Shown here: piece after piece, positions 18,496 to 26,518 of the stretch
How the letters are laid out: every line of letters starts with the position of its first letter
Position numbering within the stretch: the first letter of the stretch is position 1
From: Calditrichota bacterium
Lineage (GTDB): Bacteria; Calditrichota; Calditrichia; Calditrichales; J004
Assembly (NCBI GenBank): GCA_013112635.1
Contig: JABFGF010000001.1
Location: 558,001-622,000 of the forward strand
Length of the DNA stretch: 64,000 bases
Reading direction: 5' to 3'
Notes under the pieces: model-generated
The model's database searches: none
What the model was told of the DNA's origin: nothing
Seen by the model: only the letters and a program-made list of their open reading frames with translations
Position numbers and translations under genes: made by a program

Positions 18496-20592
18496 TTATG
18501 AAATTAGGCTGTTATTTCCTCCTCCTGCCGAGGCCGGTAAAAGGATTTTAAAAGTAGTACCCTTCCCTTGCTCGCTATCAACATCAATCTGGCCACCATG
18601 CTCTCGTACAATCTGGTAAACAATAGCTAAGCCAAGCCCTGTTCCGGAGGATTTGGTTGTGAAGAAGGGATTAAATATTTTTTCCTTTAAAACGTCATCA
18701 AATCCGGTACCGCTATCTTTGATCGATATTTCAATAAACTTATCCGATAAGAGGCCTGGAGAACGTTTTCTACGATCTATTGTTGGAATCTGCTTTTGGG
18801 CATTGTCCGCCGAAATATTTAATTCTCCGTCTGAGTCCATCGCCTGGATACCATTTAAAATAACATTAATTAGAACCTGTTGAATTTGGTTGGCATCAAC
18901 AAATACCTGGCCTAAATCTTTAGCATAATATTGAGAAACGGTAATATTTTTTTCTCTCAATTTTCGCGTAAAAAGTCCAAGTGCTTCGTCAACTATGGAT
19001 TTTATATGGCACTCTTTGGGGTCAGGCCTTGTGGGTTTTGCATAAGAAAAGAACGAACGCAATAATGTATCCAGCCTGTCGACCTGTCTTAATATACGAT
19101 AAACATATTCCAGGGTGTGCGAGCCTTTGGGAAGTTCCTCTTCCATATTTTGGGCCATGGCCTTTATTCCCGCAAGTGGATTACGAATTTCATGGGCAAT
19201 CCCGGAACTTAAAATCCCCAACGAGGCCATGCGGTCCATACGTATAATTTCTGCCTGTATACGTTTGGTTTGAGAAATCTCCGAGAATACCAGAATATAA
19301 TAGGTTTTATTAAAATCCCATTTCATTGTATAAATTGAATAGCCAATATAAAAATCAGACTCTTTGCTGAAGTGAAGATGTATTTCTTTTCTGACAACTG
19401 GAAATTCACCGCTTTGTATGGAATCCTCAATTTGCTCGAAAGCATTTGGATCAAACATTTCCTGAAGGTTTGCCGGTGTTTTTTTAGAGCGGAGGATGTT
19501 GTTGGAAGCCGGATTGTAATAATGGATTTTCTGGCTTTCATCAAATATAACAAGGCCAAAATCAACCGCAGATAATACCTTTTCTAAAAGCAGGGAGTTT
19601 TTAGCTACAGAATCAATCGGCATATTTTGTAGTAATGAGCTTGATTCATCCTTTCCAACTATCTCTAATAATTCTAAATGATATACTATTTTTTGTGCAG
19701 CAATTGTTGTAAAAGCCAAATCATTTTCAGAAAAATCCGTTCGATATAATTTATTTATTAAAATAAAACACGCTATTGGTTGGTGTAAAAGTACAAGTGG
19801 AGTTACGAGCATCCCGGAAATTTTATAACCTAACAATTCTTCAAATTCCTGAACAAACGGATCTGATAATAAATCTTTTTCAAATATTAACGGGTAATTA
19901 TCTTTAAGAAGATATTTGATTTTTGAGTTTTTTATAGAAATCGAAAACTTCTTTGTAATTTCCTTGCCATCCTGGCTGAAAATTTGAATTATAAAATTGT
20001 GTTTCTTCTCATTATAAATTCCAACTACACACATTTCCACTGCCAATGCGAGCTCAAGCTTTTTTACAAGGCCTGTTTGAAGATAATTCAATACGTCAAC
20101 TTTGGTTTTGAGCTCCGTTAGCCTGTTTAACTCCAACAACTCATCCATATAGGAAATAAGCTTTTTTTCACCATCTACAATATCTTTGTAAAGGTTAACC
20201 CGGCGTTCAAGATTATTTAAATGGACTGAATTGTTTATCTCGGAAATGAGCAGGTATTTATTTACAGGTTCAACCAGAACCCTGTTGTGCGGAACTTTAT
20301 AAAGCTGTTGAACTAAATGGAGTTGGCTTTCTGCGAGTAAAAAAACAAATGGCAGGTTTGCGTATTTATTTTGCGAGCGTAAAGGTTCGATTATTCTATA
20401 ATCAAAATTATCGTAGGATGTGATGTCCAGAATTAAAAGATCAGGATTTTCTTCAATAAAAATTTCATGAAAAGCCTGTTCAAAGGTCCCTGCAGTAATT
20501 TTATTTGTTGGATCAGCTAATAGATTGAGATATTTGGTCAACCTTTCTTCATTATTTGAAACAAGGCAGATTGAAATTTGACGCGTATTCAT
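18496..20592 (-). CDS. Sensor histidine kinase with N-terminal pseudo-receiver, GAF and PAS domains
   Basis: This 698-residue protein has no membrane segment and is probably a cytoplasmic NtrB-type kinase. Domains in order: receiver-like (about 5-120), GAF-like (about 155-305), PAS (about 335-440), HisKA with phospho-acceptor His467 in GIAHEIRNPLAG, and HATPase (about 560-690) with N, G1 (DSGTGFDD) and G2 (GTGLGLAIV) boxes. The receiver part lacks the acidic pair (LVSNNEE) and the Thr and Lys of a working receiver, though Asp56 remains. It starts 8 bp after the Crp/Fnr gene. No matching response regulator with a DNA-binding domain is in the cluster. Confidence 0.92.
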   Translation of the reverse strand: MNTRQISICLVSNNEERLTKYLNLLADPTNKITAGTFEQAFHEIFIEENPDLLILDITSYDNFDYRIIEPLRSQNKYANLPFVFLLAESQLHLVQQLYKVPHNRVLVEPVNKYLLISEINNSVHLNNLERRVNLYKDIVDGEKKLISYMDELLELNRLTELKTKVDVLNYLQTGLVKKLELALAVEMCVVGIYNEKKHNFIIQIFSQDGKEITKKFSISIKNSKIKYLLKDNYPLIFEKDLLSDPFVQEFEELLGYKISGMLVTPLVLLHQPIACFILINKLYRTDFSENDLAFTTIAAQKIVYHLELLEIVGKDESSSLLQNMPIDSVAKNSLLLEKVLSAVDFGLVIFDESQKIHYYNPASNNILRSKKTPANLQEMFDPNAFEQIEDSIQSGEFPVVRKEIHLHFSKESDFYIGYSIYTMKWDFNKTYYILVFSEISQTKRIQAEIIRMDRMASLGILSSGIAHEIRNPLAGIKAMAQNMEEELPKGSHTLEYVYRILRQVDRLDTLLRSFFSYAKPTRPDPKECHIKSIVDEALGLFTRKLREKNITVSQYYAKDLGQVFVDANQIQQVLINVILNGIQAMDSDGELNISADNAQKQIPTIDRRKRSPGLLSDKFIEISIKDSGTGFDDVLKEKIFNPFFTTKSSGTGLGLAIVYQIVREHGGQIDVDSEQGKGTTFKILLPASAGGGNNSLIS

Positions 20593-20600
20593 CAGATATT

Positions 20601-21278
20601 TCAGGAGAAATCTTGTCTGAAACGGTCATATTCCAAAATAATTAGTTTGCTTCCTTCTTTTTTTACATAACCCAGTTGATTCAATGATTTTATAACACGA
20701 GAAATTGTTTCACGGCTTGTGCCGGCCATATTTGCCAGATCTTGCTGAGGCGGTAAACTGGATATTTCAACCTTACCATGTTTTATTGTCCCGGAATCAT
20801 CAGCGATGCGTAAGATGGTAGAGGCTACACGTCCTAAGGCATTTTGCAAAGACAAACTTTTTATTTGTGAATCACTTCTGCGCAATCTATGGGCAAGTTC
20901 TTTTAACAGGTTAATAGCAATTTGTGGATAATCATAAAGCATTTGTAAAAAATTTTCCCTGCGAACGATAAGCATCTCAGTATCTTCCAGGGTTACAGCA
21001 TTTGCGCTTCTTGTTTGGCCATCCAAAATAGACATTTCACCAAAAAAGTCGCCATCTACTAAAATAGATAAAATGACTTCTCTACCCTCATCACTAATCC
21101 GTGATATTTTCACCCTTCCATCCAGGATAACAAACATTGTGGAACCAATCTCTTCCTCAATAAGCACCATGTTGTCTTTTTTATAAACCTGTCGAACGGT
21201 TTGCTTTGAAATACTTTCCAAATCCTCATCACTAAGCTCAGAAAACAAGGGAATTGAGCCTAAAAGTTCGATATCCAT
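20601..21278 (-). CDS. Crp/Fnr-family transcriptional regulator
   Basis: The 225-residue protein has an N-terminal cyclic-nucleotide-binding-like domain (about 8-125), a dimerisation helix and a C-terminal winged helix-turn-helix with MAGTSRETISRVIKSLNQLG. The phosphate cassette FGEMSILDGQTRSA keeps the arginine needed to hold a cyclic nucleotide. The Fnr-type N-terminal cysteine cluster is absent, so oxygen sensing through a 4Fe-4S cluster is unlikely. It lies 8 bp from both neighbours (SPOR gene upstream, kinase downstream). It is the only clear DNA-binding protein of the block. Confidence 0.93.
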   Translation of the reverse strand: MDIELLGSIPLFSELSDEDLESISKQTVRQVYKKDNMVLIEEEIGSTMFVILDGRVKISRISDEGREVILSILVDGDFFGEMSILDGQTRSANAVTLEDTEMLIVRRENFLQMLYDYPQIAINLLKELAHRLRRSDSQIKSLSLQNALGRVASTILRIADDSGTIKHGKVEISSLPPQQDLANMAGTSRETISRVIKSLNQLGYVKKEGSKLIILEYDRFRQDFS

Positions 21279-21286
21279 TTATAACC

Positions 21287-21931
21287 TCACTCTTTAATAA
21301 TTTTATAATCCAGGTGATATTTTTGCTTTAATTCATCTGCAAGTTTCAATGTTTGTTTAAAATCCTCTTTGCCTAATACCCATACACAAAATAAATCTTT
21401 ATTGTTCACATGGCGTATTTTTATTTTTGATTTTATTTTCTGGGTATTAAGCATATCACTCATTTGCTTAGCATTTTCTTTTAACCCAAATGCGCCAACC
21501 TGAATAAATAGTTTTTCCTCATCTATTATTTCAGAATCATAATTTGCGTTTGAAAAACTTTTCTCTTCAATTAGGTGAGAATTATCAACCAGGTATTTTT
21601 CATAATCTGATGCTGTGCTATAATACCCTTTTGCATAATAAAAATCTTTTAACCGCTCACCGCAGTAATATTTCAATTTACCGTTGGAATCCTGAAACAG
21701 ATCTTTATAGACTTGAAATGCTTTTTCAGCATCTTTTATAAAAATAGTGTCAAAAAATATTTGTTCGGCTTTTGATAAATTTGCTTTAACCTTTTCATAC
21801 TTTTCTTTTAATTGATTATAATTCTTCTCTTGGTATAATTGATACAATTCTTGATTTGTTTGGGAATAAACATGAAGGGGCAAACATAAAAAAATTACCG
21901 GCAATATAATTTTAAATATGGAATTCCACAT
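21287..21931 (-). CDS. Secreted SPOR-domain protein
   Basis: The 214-residue protein has a cleavable signal peptide ending near VYSQ. The middle is helical and charged, resembling short TPR-like helices. A C-terminal SPOR domain (about 140-214) starts EKLFIQVGAFGLKENAKQM. SPOR domains bind glycan strands stripped of peptides at the division site. It starts 6 bp after the LapA-like gene and ends 8 bp before the Crp/Fnr gene. It is probably periplasmic and involved in cell-wall remodelling; the exact role is unknown. Confidence 0.82.
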   Translation of the reverse strand: MWNSIFKIILPVIFLCLPLHVYSQTNQELYQLYQEKNYNQLKEKYEKVKANLSKAEQIFFDTIFIKDAEKAFQVYKDLFQDSNGKLKYYCGERLKDFYYAKGYYSTASDYEKYLVDNSHLIEEKSFSNANYDSEIIDEEKLFIQVGAFGLKENAKQMSDMLNTQKIKSKIKIRHVNNKDLFCVWVLGKEDFKQTLKLADELKQKYHLDYKIIKE

Positions 21932-21937
21932 AACCGG

Positions 21938-22297
21938 TTACAACTCATTTTTATCTTTATTTAATTCATCTCCACCCTCTTCTTCAATAGGCGGGTTAAT
22001 TGCTTCCAGAGATTCTTTTTCAGAATTTTGTAAATTTCCCAACTCCGTTTGTAAGGCGTTAATTTGTCTTTTCATTTGAAAATTTTCTTTTTTTGATTTG
22101 GCAAACTGAATGAGAAAAAAAATAATTCCAAACACAAACCCTAAAAAAATAGAGCTAAAAATTACTGTAACAAGATTTACTTTTTCAAATTCTGCGAAAA
22201 GTAAATTTATATCAACAGTCTGATTGATATTGAGTGTGAAAATCCACAAAATAAAAAAGGCTAAAATAATCCAAAATATAGTAAGGACTAGTCGCAT
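21938..22297 (-). CDS. LapA-like (DUF1049) membrane protein
   Basis: The 119-residue protein has two membrane helices (about 5-23 and 43-65) separated by a short loop with NINQTVDINLLF, then a coiled-coil tail (MKRQINALQTELGNLQN) and an acidic C-terminus. This is the shape of LapA/YciS-type proteins, which in enterobacteria take part in lipopolysaccharide assembly control. The resemblance is mainly topological, plus the small-residue pattern in the second helix. It is the first gene of the compact run that includes the SPOR, Crp/Fnr and kinase genes. Confidence 0.7.
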   Translation of the reverse strand: MRLVLTIFWIILAFFILWIFTLNINQTVDINLLFAEFEKVNLVTVIFSSIFLGFVFGIIFFLIQFAKSKKENFQMKRQINALQTELGNLQNSEKESLEAINPPIEEEGGDELNKDKNEL

Positions 22298-22417
22298 AAT
22301 CTTTTTCTTTATGAGTTAGTAAATAGAAATTTTAACTTAAATAGATTTGGTTTTATTTACAAACCAATTTTAAATAGTGAATGGGGAGGATTTTAAAAAT
22401 TATGGTTTAAGTACTAT

Positions 22418-23419
22418 TTATACAGGTTCTAAGAGCTCCATGTCTTCAACAAGCTCAAGGAGCTTTTTGAAAAGATAAGGATCCCATTTCCCCATCGTAG
22501 TTTCATCTTCCATAATTCCAAGCGCTTTATCTACAGACATAGAAGGCCTGTAAGAACGGGTTGTGGTTAAAGCATCATAACAATCGACTATGCCCATAAT
22601 TCTTGCGTGAATTGGGATATCACTGCCTTTTAAACCTGTTGGATAACCGCTACCGTCATATTTCTCATGATGATAAAGAATAACGGGCAAAATTGGTTTC
22701 AAGCTTTTTAAAGGAGCACAAATTCGTTCGCCTTCTGCGGGGTGAGTTTTGATAATTTCATATTCTTCATCAGTCAGTGGGCCATTTTTTTGCAGTATGG
22801 AATCCTGAATAGCTATTTTTCCGATATCATGCAATATTCCGCCACGCCTAAGTATGGTCATATCTGGTTCAGGAAGATTTATTTTTCGTCCAAGATTGGA
22901 ACTCATTTTAGAAAGTCGTTCCGAATGACCTTCTGTATATTTATCTTTTGCTTCCACCGTTCGGGCCAGGCTAAAGATTATTTGCTCAGCATGATCAAGT
23001 TCACTTATATAAGAGTGTAGCTGTAGAAGATTTCGAACCCTTGCACGTAATTCAAAAATATTAAAAGGTTTGGAAATAAAATCATCCACACCAACCTGAT
23101 ATCCTTTTAGCCTTTCATCCTGACCATCAAGAGCTGTTAACATAATGATAGGAATTAACCTGGTTTTTTCATTTTGCTTTACAATTTTAGCGACTTCATA
23201 ACCATTTTTTCCTGGCATCATCACATCTAACAAAACAAGATTTGGTTCAACTTCATCAATCTTTTGAAGAGCCTCATCACCATTATATGCTTTATAGATT
23301 TTATAATTAAAATCTTCAAGTATTTGTTCAAGAGTTTCTATATTGTCTGGTGTATCATCGACAATAAGAATTTTTGAATTTGGGTTTATTAATGCAGTTT
23401 GAGCGAAATCAGTAAACAT
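22418..23419 (-). CDS. Response regulator with HD-GYP cyclic-di-GMP phosphodiesterase domain
   Basis: The 333-residue protein has a complete receiver (ILIVDDTPDN, LLDVMMPGKNGYE with Asp65, and SKPFN) and an HD-GYP domain with every core motif: EGHSERL, ILHDIGKIAI, HHEKYDGSGYP and DCYDALTTTRSYR. It should hydrolyse cyclic-di-GMP when its receiver is phosphorylated. It begins 9 bp after korB, so it is very probably transcribed with the ferredoxin oxidoreductase genes. It contrasts with the degenerate paralogue at 7982-8965. Confidence 0.94.
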   Translation of the reverse strand: MFTDFAQTALINPNSKILIVDDTPDNIETLEQILEDFNYKIYKAYNGDEALQKIDEVEPNLVLLDVMMPGKNGYEVAKIVKQNEKTRLIPIIMLTALDGQDERLKGYQVGVDDFISKPFNIFELRARVRNLLQLHSYISELDHAEQIIFSLARTVEAKDKYTEGHSERLSKMSSNLGRKINLPEPDMTILRRGGILHDIGKIAIQDSILQKNGPLTDEEYEIIKTHPAEGERICAPLKSLKPILPVILYHHEKYDGSGYPTGLKGSDIPIHARIMGIVDCYDALTTTRSYRPSMSVDKALGIMEDETTMGKWDPYLFKKLLELVEDMELLEPV

Positions 23420-23428
23420 ATAAGGGGC

Positions 23429-24457
23429 CTATTTTATTTCCCAGGTATTTCCTGAGAATAACAACTTCTTTAAATCGCCTGAACCTTGCTTTTCTTTTAC
23501 ATTATTTACCTGTTTGATCAATAACCCGTCATATGTTTTTTTATCTTCTTCTTTAAAAACACCGATAGGTGCTGGTAATTGTTCATTTTCTGTCAATTCA
23601 GCCAAAGCAAATTCGATAGACGTATTTATCTTTTTGGGTTCATGAATAATTTGACTATCAGATTCAATGTATTTTTCCACATGAAACTGGCCATTTTCAA
23701 ACGCAAGGACTTTGTCACTTTCGCTTCCAAAGATATACGGTTTCCCATCTTCCATATTAATTACATGATCTTTTTTGGTTTTCGAATCTGTTAGCTGACC
23801 AAAAGTACCATCATTAAAAATATTACAGTTTTGATAGATTTCCACAAACGATGTGCCGGTATGTTCAGACGCCCGCTTAATAATATCTGCTAAATGTTTG
23901 GGTTCTCTATCAATACTGCGTGCTACAAAAGTTGCGCCTGCTGCGAGAGCCACTTTAACAGGGTTAAAAGGGTTTTCCAAGGAGCCATAAGGTGAAGATT
24001 TTGTAATTTTACCACGTTCACTCGTTGGAGAATACTGCCCTTTTGTTAATCCATAAATTCTATTATTAAACAAGAGAACAGTCACATCAAGATTGCGGCG
24101 GAATAAATGAATCAGATGATTGCCACCAATTGAGAGTCCGTCACCATCACCGGTAACTATAAAAACTTTTAAATCAGAATTTGCCAGCTTAATTCCCGAT
24201 GCAATAGCCGGCGCGCGTCCATGAATACCATGAATCCCAAAGGAATCAATATAATATGGAAAGCGACTGGAACAGCCAATACCCGAAACAAAAACGATGT
24301 TTTCTTTTGGAATTCCTAACTCTGGCAAAACTTTTTGCGTTTGTGCAAGAATGGAATAGTCACCACAACCCGGGCACCAACGAACTTCCTGATCGGATGT
24401 AAAATCCTTTTTTGTCAGTTTAGAAACATTTTGATTTGCTACTACATTCTCAGGCAT
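23429..24457 (-). CDS. korB: 2-oxoacid:ferredoxin oxidoreductase, beta subunit
   Basis: The 342-residue thiamine-diphosphate-binding subunit starts its core with RWCPGCGDYSIL, then SGIGCSSRFPYY, and the cofactor motif GDGDGLSIGGNHLIHLFRRN followed by NNRIYGLTKGQYSPTS. With the alpha subunit it oxidatively decarboxylates a 2-oxoacid to an acyl-CoA and reduces ferredoxin, or runs in reverse to fix CO2. It overlaps korA by 8 bp. The alpha/beta pair without separate gamma and delta subunits is typical of the 2-oxoglutarate (Kor) type, though the substrate cannot be proved by reading. Confidence 0.93.
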   Translation of the reverse strand: MPENVVANQNVSKLTKKDFTSDQEVRWCPGCGDYSILAQTQKVLPELGIPKENIVFVSGIGCSSRFPYYIDSFGIHGIHGRAPAIASGIKLANSDLKVFIVTGDGDGLSIGGNHLIHLFRRNLDVTVLLFNNRIYGLTKGQYSPTSERGKITKSSPYGSLENPFNPVKVALAAGATFVARSIDREPKHLADIIKRASEHTGTSFVEIYQNCNIFNDGTFGQLTDSKTKKDHVINMEDGKPYIFGSESDKVLAFENGQFHVEKYIESDSQIIHEPKKINTSIEFALAELTENEQLPAPIGVFKEEDKKTYDGLLIKQVNNVKEKQGSGDLKKLLFSGNTWEIK

Positions 24458-26309
24458 TATTTGAACCTTTCATAATCTCATCTATTGCATCTATAACTTC
24501 ATTTGTACTAAATGGTAAACCTTTTACCTGATTAATAGGTTTTGCATCAACAAGATATTCTGAACGAATAACCCTGATTAGTTGGCCCATGTTTAATTCA
24601 GGAATAATCACATGTTTAAAATTATGGATAAACTTAGCCAGATTTTGTGGTAGTGGATTTATCCAACGCAAATGATACCATGAAATCGAATCACCATTTT
24701 TACGCATCTCATCAACAACATTTCGCATGGTGCCGTATGTACTGCCCCAGGTAATTATTAAAAGATCGCCCTGTTCCTGTCCATCCATTTGAGGATCTTC
24801 AACAAAATCTCTAATCTTGTTTACTTTTTCTTCTCGTAAACGCACCATTTTGTCATGATTGTCCGGATCGTAAGACACATTACCGCTGATGTCTTCTTTT
24901 TCCAACCCACCAAGCCTGTGTTCATGCCCTTTTGTTCCCGGAATTGAAAGATGACGGGAAAGTGTTTCCGGGTCACGCAAATAAGGTTGATATTCTTTAT
25001 TCGGATCAGCATATCTTACTTTAATCTCATCAATTTTATCCGGATCTGGAATAAGCCAGGGCTCTGCCCCATTGGCGATATAGCCATCCGAAAGCAGAAA
25101 AACCGGTGTTGAAAATTGTACAGAGATTTTTGCTGCTTCATATGCTGCATCAAAACAATCTGCAGGACTTTGTGCGGCTACTACAGGGATTGGCGCTTCA
25201 CCGTTACGGCCATAGAGCGCCTGAAACAAATCGGCCTGTTCAGTTTTTGTAGGTAAACCGGTACTGGGTCCACCTCGTTGAATATTTATAGCTACAAGTG
25301 GCAATTCCATCATAACCGCATAACCCAGGAACTCGCCTTTTAAGGCAATTCCAGGACCGCTCGATGCTGTTACCCCCAAAGCTCCGGCATACGATGCGCC
25401 AATGGCTGCTCCAACTCCGGCAATCTCATCTTCAGCCTGAAAAGTTTTTACATCATAATTACGGTATTTTGCCATATAATGTAGAATATCACTGGCCGGT
25501 GTGATTGGATATCCTCCCATGAACAATTCCAAACTTGCCTTTTTTGCAGCTGTAATCAGGCCAAGCACTATTGCTTCATTTCCTGTTATATTTCTGTAAA
25601 TCCCCGGATCAACTTTTGCCTGTTCAATATGATATGAGGTAGTGAATATCTCTGTCGATAATGCATACGAATAGCCTGCATTTAAAGCTTGAGAGTTGGC
25701 TTCAATAATATCCGGTTTATTTTTAAATTTGGCTTTTATCCATTCAAGGGTTGTATCCATCGGGCGGGTAAACATCCAGTAAGCAACTCCCAAAGCAAAA
25801 AAGTTTTTACAGCGATCCTTTTCTTTAGAAGTCAATGGAGAGTCAATCAGCGATTCGCGCGTTAAAGTAGTAATTGGGACATCAAAAACCTGATAACCGT
25901 CAAGACTTCTATCTTCCAACGGGTTTTCATCATAACCGGCTAATTTTAAATTACGGGTTGTGAAAGAGTCTTTATTGACAATAATAATGCCATTTTCTTT
26001 CAAGGTTGAAAGGCTAACTTTTAAGGCTGCCGGATTCATCGCGATTAAAACATCGCTGTCATCGCCTGGTGTATGAACATTGTCACTACTAAACTGAATT
26101 TGAAAACCTGAAACTCCAAAAAGTGTCCCGGCCGGTGCTCTTATCTCAGCAGGATAGTCAGGAAATGTTGAAAGATCATTTCCAAATACAGCTGTTGTGC
26201 TGGTAAACTGGCTTCCTGTAAGTTGAATCCCATCGCCGGAATCGCCGGCAAAACGGATGGTAATTCGTTTTTTTAGTTTCTGATTCTTTTCCTGGGTGTC
26301 TACACTCAT
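24450..26309 (-). CDS. korA: 2-oxoacid:ferredoxin oxidoreductase, fused gamma-alpha subunit
   Basis: The 619-residue protein joins a gamma domain at the N-terminus (about 15-195, RFAGDSGDGIQLTGSQF) to an alpha domain (about 235-610) with MGGYPITPASDI and FQAEDEIAGVGAAIGASYAG. Length and fusion are normal for the two-subunit Kor/Vor enzymes. Together with korB it yields reduced ferredoxin, implying low-potential, oxygen-sensitive metabolism. It is the first gene of the korA-korB-HD-GYP operon. About 200 bp without a gene separates it from the GH144-like genes upstream. Confidence 0.93.
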   Translation of the reverse strand: MSVDTQEKNQKLKKRITIRFAGDSGDGIQLTGSQFTSTTAVFGNDLSTFPDYPAEIRAPAGTLFGVSGFQIQFSSDNVHTPGDDSDVLIAMNPAALKVSLSTLKENGIIIVNKDSFTTRNLKLAGYDENPLEDRSLDGYQVFDVPITTLTRESLIDSPLTSKEKDRCKNFFALGVAYWMFTRPMDTTLEWIKAKFKNKPDIIEANSQALNAGYSYALSTEIFTTSYHIEQAKVDPGIYRNITGNEAIVLGLITAAKKASLELFMGGYPITPASDILHYMAKYRNYDVKTFQAEDEIAGVGAAIGASYAGALGVTASSGPGIALKGEFLGYAVMMELPLVAINIQRGGPSTGLPTKTEQADLFQALYGRNGEAPIPVVAAQSPADCFDAAYEAAKISVQFSTPVFLLSDGYIANGAEPWLIPDPDKIDEIKVRYADPNKEYQPYLRDPETLSRHLSIPGTKGHEHRLGGLEKEDISGNVSYDPDNHDKMVRLREEKVNKIRDFVEDPQMDGQEQGDLLIITWGSTYGTMRNVVDEMRKNGDSISWYHLRWINPLPQNLAKFIHNFKHVIIPELNMGQLIRVIRSEYLVDAKPINQVKGLPFSTNEVIDAIDEIMKGSNNA

Positions 26310-26518
26310 TTACTATTTGCCTTTCTTTGTTGCTTAAATAATCAACCCATCTTCAAAATTGAAGGGCTGAATCTAAATATCTTGTTCCTGTAAATCAAAT
26401 AGATGTTATGGGTTTCTTAGCTTATTGTAAGATTTGTTAACTATGCGGAAAACTAAAATTGGGAGAGAAAGATTCCTTAAAAATAATTAAAAGCCACAAT
26501 TGGATTAGATAGTATTGA

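Noticed and set aside
22361-22408. An imperfect inverted repeat (AAACCA with TGGTTT) after the HD-GYP regulator gene
   Set aside because: The stem is interrupted and AT-only inside, and no T-run follows on the minus strand, so a terminator call is not supported.
23020-23045. A GATTTCGAACCCTTGC string resembling a tRNA T-loop
   Set aside because: It lies inside the conserved HD-GYP regulator gene and no cloverleaf or acceptor stem surrounds it.
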